DNA of 64,000 nt, taken from NCBI RefSeq assembly GCF_038502225.1, contig NC_091292.1:104022954-104086953 (forward strand), in the 5' to 3' direction. Under the pieces are notes generated by a model. That model was not told the origin of the DNA and did not search any database. It saw nothing but the letters and a program-made list of their open reading frames with translations. The DNA comes from Cherax quadricarinatus. Its lineage: Eukaryota; Arthropoda; Malacostraca; Decapoda; Parastacidae. Below, one piece after another: positions 12,036 through 22,400 of the stretch. Both the position numbers and the translations under genes were made by a program. The first letter of the stretch is position 1. Every line of letters begins with the position of its first letter.

Positions 12036-13140
12036 AGAGGGCAGGATACCCTCTTCCCATTATCCTTAAGGGGCATGTCAGTACCCTTGTCTTCTAATAA
12101 CATGTTCATTCTACCTTGTCCATAATTATTATAGCATTTACTTTGTCTGTTTCGTAAGGTGAAGTCCAGGATCTTTCCTTAATTCATGGTATAACTTAAC
12201 AAATCTTTGAGGACAATAGTGTTGTACAGGTCTGAGTACAGCTCAGAGGATGTTGTACTGTCATTGTTCTCATCATCTCAGAGTACTAGTCAAGGTTCAA
12301 GTTGTAACTACTCATTTTTCCCCAGTATTTCAGTAAAGTCATAATTTAACATGTTACTTAAACTAAATTTGGTTATTTGCCTTGTTTGATTTAAAAATCA
12401 CTAGAGCCGTTTGGTTATTCAGCACTTTGTTATACACATGCCGTATCTAACTATCAAATTTATTATAAACAAATTGCTAGTGTGGTGATCATAATCACTC
12501 ATATATCAGAAATCATAACAAAATATACTAAGACTATTCTATGTTAATTACTCACAGTCAACTATCATTATGCATAAGTCGTCCCGTCTCAATTGCCGTA
12601 AGTGTCAGAAATTTTGGACCGAAAGATATGTTGGGTTATTAGTGAGGCGGCAAGCATCCTGTGGGAGGAGTGGCACTCCTTCCAGAGAAGAGGCCACCTG
12701 CCCCTAGGCACAAACCACTCTAACCAAAGCCACTGCATTAAGGTGACCCAGTGTCCGGGAAAACCAAATTTGGTGAAAATACTTTTACGAGGTTTGTGTT
12801 GAGTCGTTCAAGCATGAAGTCTGTATGTAGGTCTGAAGTTCGACCTGCGGTCTGAGTTTATTTGTATGACGCCATAATGATCCATACCAAATCAATGAGC
12901 GTAAATTTAAGATCAAGGGTATTTTCCAATCTGGTGAGTTATATTATTGTTGTCCTAAGACGAATGTCTCAGTGTAATTGTTCACCTTCAGAGGTACTCT
13001 GCCATCAGTGTTTGCTACATTCTTCCATCTTAGGCGTCTTAAAGGAAAAAAAAATCACCAGGCAAGATGTTTGTAAGGTTTTTAACGTGTCTTTTTTTTA
13101 TTTTATTAAATAATTTTTAAAGAGCTACGAATATACCTTT
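12036..13140. other. Unassigned, low-copy-looking AT-rich sequence
   Basis: There is no motif, RNA gene or element end that I recognise. A 66-codon plus frame at 12602-12802 and an 83-codon one at 12862-13113 show no family resemblance. Confidence 0.4.
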
Positions 13141-13144
13141 ACAT

Positions 13145-13309
<165 letters not shown>

Positions 13310-13310
13310 A

Positions 13311-13450
13311 TTCTGAGCTCCTCTGCAAAAACAGTGATTATGTGTGAGTGTGGTGAAAGTGTTGAATGATGAAAGCATTTTCTTTTTGGGGATTTTCTTT
13401 TTTGAGTCACCCTGCCTCGGTGGGAGACGGCCAACTTGTTGAAAAAAAAA
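13311..13450 (+). repeat. Dispersed A-tailed repeat (SINE-like), copy 1
   Basis: It contains GATGAAAG, then CACCCTGCCTCGGTGGGA, then GACGGCC and an A9 run followed by (AT)n. The same block occurs at 48542-48622 (minus), 51289-51440 and 52217-52378 (minus). The consistent A-rich tail running into AT dinucleotides suggests a retroposed short element. Its 5' half here differs from the 51 kb copies. Confidence 0.6.
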
Positions 13451-13461
13451 ATATATATATA

Positions 13462-13714
13462 TAATAGGCAGAACTTGCGATCTTGGCTTAAATAGCAACG
13501 CTCATCTTGCCATATAGAGCAAGTGAAAATTTGTGTATGCAGTAATTTCGCCAAAATCATTCTGAACCTAACGAAAAAAATATATTTCATTGTGTTTGTT
13601 TAGTATTAAATTACTGTAAACACATCTAAAATATATTTAGTTGGGTTAGGCTAAAATAAATTGCTCTTGTTAAAACAAGGTTAGGTAAGTTTTCTAAGTT
13701 TCTTTTGGTGCAAA

Positions 13715-13719
<5 letters not shown>
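13462..13719 (+). mobile_element. AT-rich palindromic element, partial copy
   Basis: It starts at AATAGGCAGAACTTGCGATC and carries the family's internal blocks: AATTTGTGTATGCAGTAATT, CATTCTGAACCTAACGAAAA, TTGGGTTAGGC and GGTTAGGTAAGTTTTCTAAG. It stops at TGGTGCAAAATTAAT in (AT)n, so the right half with the second terminal repeat is missing. Full copies lie at 13801-14175 and 48707-49089. Confidence 0.75.

Positions 13720-13800
<81 letters not shown>
13720..13800. repeat. (AT)n microsatellite
   Basis: About 80 bases of pure AT dinucleotide separate two adjacent copies of the AT-rich palindromic element. Confidence 0.98.
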
Positions 13801-13802
<2 letters not shown>

Positions 13803-14175
13803 TGCCATATACGTAAAACTTGCGATTTTGTCTTAAATAGCAACGTACTTCTTGCAGATTAAGGCAACCGAAAATTTGTGTATGCAATAATTTCGCAAAA
13901 ATCATTCTCAACCTAACGAAAAAAAACATATTTCATTGTGTTTATTAAATTATTATATACTTATATAAAATATATTTAGTTGGATTAGGCTTAATTAAAT
14001 TGCGCTTGTTACAATAATGTTAGGTAAGTTTTCTAAGGTTCTTTTGGTACAAAATCTTTATATTTTATATTAATATAAATGAAAAAACATATATCTTTAA
14101 ATGTTTAAGAATTTTTTTTAGAAAGGGCTTAATTTTATATGTGCTCTTGCTAACTGACCAGTTTTACCTATTCGG
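13801..14175 (+). mobile_element. AT-rich palindromic element (MITE-like), full copy
   Basis: About 375 bp. The left end CGTGCC-TACGTAAAACTTGC and the right end CAGTTTTACCTATTCGG are inverted relatives of each other (GTAAAACT and AGTTTTAC), as in a MITE. There is no coding frame. It is inserted at an (AT)n tract. If it is a TA-targeting element the target duplication would be hidden in the microsatellite, so the transposase family cannot be told. Confidence 0.7.
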
Positions 14176-14420
14176 TAAGATCTTTAGCTCTAGATGTTTC
14201 GCACTCTTGCGTTGTCAGGAGCTATGCAAGTTGCAAGACAGCAACATATAGGCGGGGAAATTTTCCGAGGCAAGGCAGACGGTATCAGTGGTAACCCATA
14301 TCACACGAGACAGAAAAAAGACACTAACAACCCTACCACTATGTAAAACAATTGCAGGTTTTCGCTTCACACTCACTTGGCAGGATGGTAGTACCTCCCT
14401 GGGTGGTTGCTGTCTACAAA
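14176..14420 (-). mobile_element. Probable Penelope-like element terminal remnant
   Basis: It directly abuts the palindromic element. It holds a hammerhead-like fold (14185-14224) followed by a stretch including TTGGCAGGATGGTAGTACCT, which I associate with terminal regions of decapod Penelope-like elements. No coding part is attached. The call rests mostly on the ribozyme-like fold. Confidence 0.4.
14185..14224 (-). ncRNA. Hammerhead-ribozyme-like motif
   Basis: Read on the minus strand: stem I TAGCTC pairs with GAGCTA (6 bp), the core is CTGACAA, stem II CGCA-AGAG-TGCG pairs perfectly, then AAAC (or GAAAC if the last G is core) and ATC before the 3' strand of stem I. The order stem I / CUGANNA / stem II / GAAA / very short stem III / UC matches the minimal hammerheads of Penelope-like elements. 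The position equivalent to G8 reads A, which would be expected to weaken or abolish cleavage. Confidence 0.5.
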
Positions 14421-14503
14421 CCTACTACAGTGTATGATAAACAATGACTAAATTATAATCTTCTATTTTGAATGCCAGCACTTCAATTACATTATTTGTG
14501 GTA

Positions 14504-15345
14504 TTAAAGAGGTAATAAGTTTGTCTTTAACGTACAAACCGATTCTTTCCTGTGACTTGCTGATTCACTTTTTATCTGGTATCCATACTTGCTGTCACAG
14601 CAGGTTTTAATAAGAGTCTCTGTGAAGGCTCGAAACACTGCCTTGTACTCTGTGAGAAAGCCATTTTTAAAAGGGATTTTGTTAACATTGTTAGGCACAA
14701 TAAATAATATAATCAAACGAAGCGCTAAACCCGAGTGCTAGACACACGACTGTATACGTCTACAAAATGTTACATTTGTGTTTGCATTTCCTGGTATCGT
14801 TAAGAGTCTGTAGCTCTGATGGCACAGCCAGTGTGTATTGTGTCCAACGTGGCTTATAGATGCCCCTTCCGCCTCACTAAAAACAACCTCTTGTATGTGA
14901 ATAGCGCCAATTTCACTGCTCACTTGGATGTCCATGTGGCCCGACTCATCTAGTCTCACATGGAAAAACGTAGTTTGTTTCAGCGAAGCAGTTTTATTTT
15001 ACGATTCATTGCACATTTGTTGGAGGTAATGTGGGCACTTTGTGAAATGACATTACCTTTAGTAAGGCCTTCACGGTATTTCATTATATGACTACATGTT
15101 GTGTCCATTTTTCTGGACTGCCCTTGTCTGGAAACATTCAGTGTTTCTACATATTTTATCTTGGTTATTAATTACGGGATCTATTGACAGGTGAATGTAT
15201 ATATTTTGCGCTGGTGGCAAAAGTCGCGGTTTTCAGAAGGCATATCTAATATTTCACTTCGTCTTGGAGGTATATAATCATTGTTCAGATTTGTTCCAAG
15301 CACAGCAGTTCTTTTCCCAGAGTCATCTGCTATGTCTGAATTCAT
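14504..15345 (-). pseudogene. Possible decayed coding stretch, unrecognised
   Basis: Several protein-like open segments follow one another on the minus strand in changing frames. 15345-15181 gives 54 residues including LGTNLNNDYIPPRRSEILDM. A second frame over about 15220-15080 includes KPRLLPPAQNIYIHLSIDP. 15000-14738 includes FHVRLDESGHMDIQVSSEIG, and 14716-14504 includes AVFRAFTETLIKTCCDSKYG. Their composition is balanced and not repetitive. They could be exons of a lost gene, a frameshifted pseudogene, or chance open frames in AT-rich DNA; I cannot name a family. TTTCTCACAG before the last segment resembles a splice acceptor. Confidence is low. Confidence 0.25.
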
Positions 15346-16330
15346 ACATACACACTTTTTTTTTTTAAACTGAGTGCACTTTATTTATAATTCGGTGTTT
15401 AGTGCGCGCAATGTCTGTCTACATCTTGGTTCGCTGTAACATTTTCACTCTCTAGTGTATTTCCTACAGCTTGTGCATCTCTTTCTCCTTGTCTATTTTC
15501 TATACATGGAGGTTAGTACTTGCTTCAGAGGTTCTGATTCGTCTTACATTGATTCTTCAATGTGTGAGAGGTAAGAGACGAAAAACTCCCTAGTGAGAGC
15601 AGCGACATTTCTCAACATTTCTCATATCTTGAAAGCAGTGTTGTCGTTTTCAGTATGGACACTTTTTGTATTCCCATTTAATAATTTCTCTTACATTTTA
15701 AGTGAGTAATAGAATTTCATATTTGACAATGTAATAAGGCTAGAATATTTCTTTTCACAAACTGCACAATTTATATCTGAATGTAGTTGCTTACGTGGTA
15801 GTATCAGTATTTATTATTATTAGTAGTATTAGTTTTTAGTCTGGCACTTGTTTCTATGTAATGTAAACATTGTGCAGGTGTAGGGTGTAGTCTTCTTACA
15901 CGCTTTTTATTGACTTTCTTGTTAATAAACTTAGTGACACTTAAAAATCTGATTTACATATATATATACATTTGACACTGATAACTTTTCATAACTGACT
16001 GAGGTGGCAGGGGTGGCAGGGTTGGCAGGGTTGGCAGGGTTGGCAGGGGGGCCGACTGCAGGATTCTGCTGCCATCTATGTATTTCCTAAATCTAAAGTT
16101 AATTTGACCACCTGACACTATACAGGCTGTCTCGTGCTATAATTCTCACTGATGTTCCATTCTCTGATGTTACTTTCCCCTCCCTCGCCTCTCTCTTCCT
16201 TCCCCTCTCCCCTTCCCCTCCCTCGCCTCTCTCTGCCTTCCCCTCTCCCCTTCCCCTCACTGCTTTCTTATTAATATATTTTTCGCTATGTTTAAATGAA
16301 ATTAAACGAGATTGATCGCATGAGTTCCTA
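15346..16330. other. Unassigned AT-rich sequence with a short GGCAGGGTT repeat
   Basis: The only structure is a five-copy GGTTGGCAGGG-type tandem at about 16003-16050 and a C/T-rich block at 16170-16260 with a near-duplicate of CCCCTCCCTCGCCTCTCTC. Confidence 0.5.
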
Positions 16331-16560
16331 TGATGTAGCGGCCACCATACTGCCATTCACAACCTTGATGTAGCGGCCACCATACTGCCATTCACAACCT
16401 TGATGTAGCGGCCACCATACTGCCATTCACAACCTTGATGTAGCGGGCACTGTATTACCATTCACAACCTTGATGTAGCGGCCACTGTACTTCCATTCAC
16501 AACCTTGATGTAGCGGCCACTGTACTGCCCTTCACAACCTTGATATAGCAACCACTGTAC
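16331..16560. repeat. Minisatellite, 35-bp unit, about 6.5 copies
   Basis: The unit is TGATGTAGCGGCCACCATAC plus TGCCATTCACAACCT (starts at 16331 and 16366). The first three copies are nearly identical; the last three carry CACTGTACT variants. Confidence 0.95.
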
Positions 16561-18104
16561 TGCAACTCGAGTGAATTATTTTTTCAGATTTCTTTGAAGA
16601 AATAAACTGAAATTCTTTAAAAGAAGTTATTGTAGCACATGTATTGTTTTCAACTTTCCTGTACTACAACACCTGGTTATCGTAGATCACTGGCTGCTTT
16701 TCTGCAACTCTCACATTCACTAGAGTTGTCATTCTTTCTCTCACTCACACAATACCTTAGGCATTATAGTCACCATCAATGTCATCAGAAATGATTCAGA
16801 ATTTTAAGATTACAACCACAATATCACTATTATCCATACAACGTCTTAGGGATAAGTCATTATTATCAAAGTCATCACTATCACATATATCTTAGAACAC
16901 ATCTTGGAATATATCTTATCTGGAACATATTCGTACAGCATAATGATGTCAACGAGATAACGTCAGTTGATCAAATGAAAATGCTGGCCCATAGATGGCT
17001 CCAACTTCATCCTGTTCCCTACTTGTATGTCTCATAACAATAAAAATGCTTTCAAATGAGCTGATGTAGGTAACAGCTCTCAGCTTGTCAATAAAGTTAG
17101 GAATCCTTAACCTGTAAATAGCTTGTCAATAAAACTAGGGATTCTTAACCTTGTCAAATCCTGTGTAAAAAAAAAAAAATAAGAATTAATCGTCTTCAAC
17201 ACTGCCATCAGCTACACAATATCTTGGACATTAGATAGTACACACTTGATCTGCACTTAAAAACCCTCATTTCAGTCACTGTCAGGAGTAACTACTGCTC
17301 CTATCTTAGGGCAGCTTCTCCCTTACCAAAAATGTCGATGCAATTCTGAGAAAAGAGATTCATCTCATCATTTGGTCTGACCTCCCTTGTAAACTTGGCT
17401 CCCACCGCTATATTCTCTTAATTCTGACTCTGAAGAATTAGCCACATGTTTACCTCTGAGTGTATTGCCAAGTAATACTGGCAAAAACACCATCTTCTCT
17501 GAGTTGTTGTTGAAGTAATGCAAGAATACGGAGTAGATCTTGTAGACTAACCTACTGTACCACCCTACTTACGTATTCCCTGCCATCTTTTGATTTTCAG
17601 AACCACGAGAATTTGTGGATAGATCTTGTGGTTATGATTTTATGTTTTTCAACTAGTCAATCATCTTTCAGTGGGCAACTGTGGCTTGAACTATATTAAA
17701 TAATTTAACCACAAAGCTTTTGCAACACCATCCTCAATACCACAAATTATATTATCAATTATAAACACTCACACCTACCATAACATTCCGCTAGTCATAA
17801 CACAACATAATAGAGAAAAATAATATTTCCGGTATATCACTCCATTCTACCCTTAAATACTTCTTGTCTCCACCTCTCTTTCCCTACCCCCAGTCACCTC
17901 CCGCGGTCCCCTCCCCTTCCTTCCCTCTCCCACCTTGGCCCGGTTACCAGCATAGTTTTAGCAAGTTTAGGATTAGTTTGTTAACATGTTTAAAGCACGT
18001 GTATATTGTTAATTGTTGTAGTTGGTGTTAATTTTTTATTTCCACTTTTCTGTCAACATGTTTGGAGCTTAGGTCAGCAAGATGAAAATATTTCTGCGAC
18101 TTTT
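16561..18104. other. Unassigned AT-rich sequence
   Basis: There is no gene, RNA or element boundary seen. A short partial duplication (TAACAGCTCTCAGCTTGTCA / TAAATAGCTTGTCAATAAA) lies near 17070-17140. Confidence 0.4.
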
Positions 18105-18161
<57 letters not shown>

Positions 18162-18163
18162 TC
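18105..18163. repeat. (TAA)n microsatellite
   Basis: About 19 perfect TAA/ATA repeats. Confidence 0.98.
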
Positions 18164-18905
18164 ACTGTTGTTATTCCATGTTTTTAAATACCTCTTTTTC
18201 ATATTGTAACTCATCATTAACAATAAAAACTGCAAAAAGAGTTGTGTCACCCTCTTGTAAAATATAACCTGTCATGAATCCACTGTTAAAAAACTTAAAG
18301 TATAATGTAGAATCAGTAAAACCCGCATTCATATCAAGGAATATATAACCAAGAATTTGAAGTGTATGTACCTCGGGGATGGGAAGAGTGTCCCTCTGAG
18401 ACACAGGTGTCCTTCTGCCCTTAGCTATTCAAACAAATTCCCAATTCTTATCCATAAGCGTCGACAACACTAGCGTTACTAAATTTTACCTGGGTCCACT
18501 GATTTTATTCTGAGTCCTGCTTGCACTTCTCAATTAACATTTATATATATACATTTTGTTGGCAGCCTCAGTCACATAAGTCATTGGAAAGGCTGCAACA
18601 TTTTTTCCAGTTGCACGAGACTCCGGCACCTAGACTCTGGTCGACACTCTCCGCTCACAAAATATGAACCGTTCACAACAAGGGCTCTGGAGGCCTTGAA
18701 TGGAAATCACAAAATAAGCTGCTAAATGATTTCTTGAAAATGGGACTGAGGGAGAGCAAGAGGAGGAGAAAGGTGAGAACAGGAGAGGGGAGGGGAGGGA
18801 AGCGATGGAAGTGAGAGCAGTAGGGGAGAGGAAGATGAAAAGAGAAGATAGACATGAAAATGAGACCAGGAAGGGAGAAAAATGTAAAAGAAGAAGCATA
18901 GAAGA
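18164..18905. other. Unassigned, with a G/A-rich tract
   Basis: A 77-codon minus frame at 18171-18404 has normal composition but no recognisable family. 18740-18900 is G/A-rich on the plus strand (GGAGAGGGGAGGGGAGGGAA). Confidence 0.4.
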
Positions 18906-19190
18906 AGGTAATAAGAGATAAGATAAGATTTCGTTCGGATTTTTAACCCCGGAGGGTTAGCCACCCAGGATAACCCAAGAAAGTCAGTGCGTCATCGAGG
19001 ACTGTCTAACTTATTTCCATTGGGGTCCTTAATCTTGTCCCCCAGGATGCGACCCACACCAGTCGACTAACACCCAGGTACCTATTTGCTGCTAGGTGAA
19101 CAGGACAACAGGTGTAAGGAAACGTGTCGAAATGTTTCCACCCGCCGGGAATCGAACCCGGGCCCTCCGTGTGTAATGATGTAGTCTACT
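18906..19190 (-). mobile_element. tRNA-derived SINE
   Basis: On the minus strand the head carries a polymerase III B box, GGTTCGATTCCC (19147-19158), inside a T-arm-like CGGGTTCGATTCCCGGCGGG. A body of about 200 bases follows, including TACCTGGGTGTTAGTCGACT, and the tail is TCTTATCTTATCTCTTATTA near 18906. The A-box half is degraded. B box, body length and short tandem tail fit a tRNA-derived SINE; I recall the family as common in decapods. The tRNA species of origin cannot be told. Confidence 0.75.
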
Positions 19191-19193
19191 GTA

Positions 19194-19320
19194 CTGTAGC
19201 TGGCCACCAGCAGCAACAGCCTGGTTGACCAGGCAAGCATCCAGATGAACCTAGCCCATGGCCAGACTCCAGTAGAAACACTCTCGAAACTCATCAAAAG
19301 CACATCAAAGGTACGGTAAT
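19194..19320. repeat. Dispersed repeat fragment (CAGCCTGGTTGACCAGGC block)
   Basis: The block GGCCACCAGCAGCAACAGCC-TGGTTGACCAGGC resembles the 3' coding end of the LINE tails at 340-400 and 59140-59200. Related fragments lie near 44580, 48115, 49960 and 62945. It is probably a remnant of that LINE or a derived SINE. Confidence 0.5.
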
Positions 19321-19440
19321 GACGGGTTGTATTCTTACACTACCACAATTTTCTCTCTTTTACATTGAGTTTCTACCAATAAAATCTCAACATTACTTGT
19401 GTCGAGGATTATATTTTTCAAGTTTGTATTCTTTCTTAAA

Positions 19441-22400
19441 TAATAGTGTAGTGGTACACTGTAGTGTTGTAGGTAGTGTAGTGGTACACTGCAGTGTTGT
19501 AGGTAGTGTAGTGGTGCACTGTAGTGTTGTAGGTAGTGTAGTGGTACACTGTAGTGTTGTAGGTAGTGTAGTGGTACACTGTAGTGTTGTAGGTAGTGTA
19601 GTGGTGCACTGTAGTGTTGTAGGTAGTGTAGTGGTACACTGCAGTGTTGTAGGTAGTGTAGCGGTACACTGTAGTGTTGTAGGTAGTGTAGTGGTACACT
19701 GCAGTGTTGTAGGTAGTGTAGCGGTACACTGTAGTGTTGTAGGTAGTGTGGCGGTACACTGTAGTGTTGTAGGTAGTGTAGTGGTACACTGTAGTGTTGT
19801 AGGTAGTGTGGCGGTACACTGTAGTGTTGTAGGTAGTGTAGTGGTACACTGTAGTGTTGTAGGTAGTGTAGTGGTGCACTGTAGTGTTGTAGGTAGTGTA
19901 GTGGTACACTGCAGTGTTGTAGGTAGTGTAGCGGTACACTGCAGTGTTGTAGGTAGTGTAGCGGTACACTGTAGTGTTGTAGGTAGTGTAGTGGTACACT
20001 GCAGTGTTGTAGGTAGTGTAGTGGTACACTGCAGTGTTGTAGGTAGTGTAGCGGTACACTGTAGTGTTGTAGGTAGTGTAGTGGTGCACTGTAGTGTTGT
20101 AGGTAGTGTAGTGGTGCACTGCAGTGTTGTAGGTAGTGTAGTGGTACACTGTAGTGTTGTAGGTAGTGTAGTGGTACACTGTAGTGTTGTAGGTAGTGTA
20201 GCGGTACACTGCAGTGTTGTAGGTAGTGTAGTGGTGCACTGCAGTGTTGTAGGTAGTGTAGTGGTACACTGTAGTGTTGTAGGTAGTGTAGTGGTACACT
20301 GTAGTGTTGTAGGTAGTGTAGCGGTACACTGCAGTGTTGTAGGTAGTGTAGTGGTACACTGTAGAGTTGTAGGTAGTGTAGTGGTACACTGTAGTGTTGT
20401 AGGTAGTGTAGTGGTACACTGTAGTGTTGTAGGTAGTGTAGTGGTGCACTGTAGTGTTGTAGGTAGTGTAGCGGTACACTGTAGTGTTGTAGGTAGTGTA
20501 GCGGTACACTGTAGTGTTGTAGGTAGTGTAGTGGTACACTGCAGTGTTGTAGGTAGTGTAGCGGTACACTGCAGTGTTGTAGGTAGTGTAGCGGTACACT
20601 GCAGTGTTGTAGGTAGTGTAGCGGTACACTGTAGTGTTGTAGGTAGTGTAGCGGTACACTGCAGTGTTGTAGGTAGTGTAGCGGTACACTGTAGTGTTGT
20701 AGGTAGTGTAGCGGTACACTGCAGTGTTGTAGGTAGTGTAGCGGTACACTGTAGTGTTGTAGGTAGTGTAGCGGTACACTGTAGTGTTGTAGGTAGTGTA
20801 GGGGTACACTGCAGTGTTGTAGGTAGTGTAGCGGTACACTGCAGTGTTGTAGGTAGTGTAGCGGTACACTGTAGTGTTGTAGGTAGTGTAGCGGTACACT
20901 GTAGTGTTGTAGGTAGTGTAGCGGTACACTGTAGTGTTGTAGGTAGTGTAGTGGTACACTGCAGTGTTGTAGGTAGTGTAGTGGTACACTGTAGTGTTGT
21001 AGGTAGTGTAGTGGTACACTGCAGTGTTGTAGGTAGTGTAGTGGTACACTGCAGTGTTGTAGGTAGTGTAGTGGTACACTGTAGTGTTGTAGGTAGTGTA
21101 GTGGTACACTGCAGTGTTGTAGGTAGTGTAGTGGTACAATGTAGTGTTGTAGGTAGTGTAGTGGTACACTGCAATGTTGTAGGTAGTGTAGTGGTACACT
21201 GTAGTGTTGTAGGTAGTGTAGTGGTACACTGCAGTGTTGTAGGTAGTGTAGCGGTACACTGTAGTGTTGTAGGTAGTGTAGCGGTACACTGTAGTGTTGT
21301 AGGTAGTGTAGTGGTACACTGTAGTGTTGTAGGTAGTGTAGCGGTACACTGTAGTGTTGTAGGTAGTGTAGGGGTACACTGTAGTGTTGTAGGTAGTGTA
21401 GCGGTACACTGTATTGTAGGTAGTGTAGTGGTACACTGTAGTGTTGTAGGTAGTGTAGCGGTACACTGTAGTGTTGTAGGTAGTGTAGTGGTACACTGTA
21501 GTGTTGTAGGTAGTGTAGTGGTACACTGTAGTGTTGTAGGTAGTGTAGTGGTACACTGTAGTGTTGTAGGTAGTGTAGCGGTACACTGTAGTGTTGTAGG
21601 TAGTGTAACGGTACACTGTAGTGTTGTAGGTAGTGTAGCGGCACACTGTAGTGTTGTAGGTAGTGTAGTGGTACACTGTAGTGTTGTAGGTAGTGTAGCG
21701 GTACACTGTAGTGTTGTAGGTAGTGTAGCGGTACACTGTAGTGTTGTAGGTAGTGTAGTGGTGCACTGTAGTGTTGTAGGTAGTGTAGTGGTGCACTGTA
21801 GTGTTGTAGGTAGTGTAGTGGTGCACTGTAGTGTTGTAGGTAGTGTAGTGGTGCACTGTAGTGTTGTAGGTAGTGTAGTGGTGCACTATAGTGTTGTAGG
21901 TAGTGTAACGGTACACTGTAGTGTTGTAGGTAGTGTAGCGGTACACTGTAGTGCTGTAGGTAGTGTAGCGGTACACTGTAGTGCTGTAGGTAGTGTAGCG
22001 GTACACTGTAGTGTTGTAGGTAGTGTAGCGGTACACTGTAGTTGTAGGCAGTGTAGCGGTACACTGTAGTGTTGTAGGTAGTGTAGCGGTACACTGTAGT
22101 GTTGTAGGTAGTGTAGCGGTACACTGTAGTGTTGTAGGTAGTGTAGTGGTGCACTGTAGTGTTGTAGGTAGTGTTGTGGTGTACTGTAGCGTTGTAGGTA
22201 GTGTAGTGGTGCACTGTAGTGTTGTAGGTAGTGTAGTGGTGCACTGTAGTGTTGTAGGTAGTGTTGTGGTGCACTGTAGTGTTGTAGGTAGTGTTGTGGT
22301 GTACTGTAGCGTTGTAGGTAGTGTAGTGGTGCACTGTAGTGTTGTAGGTAGTGTTGTGGTGCACTGTAGTGTTGTAGGTAGTGTGGTGGTGCACTGTAGC

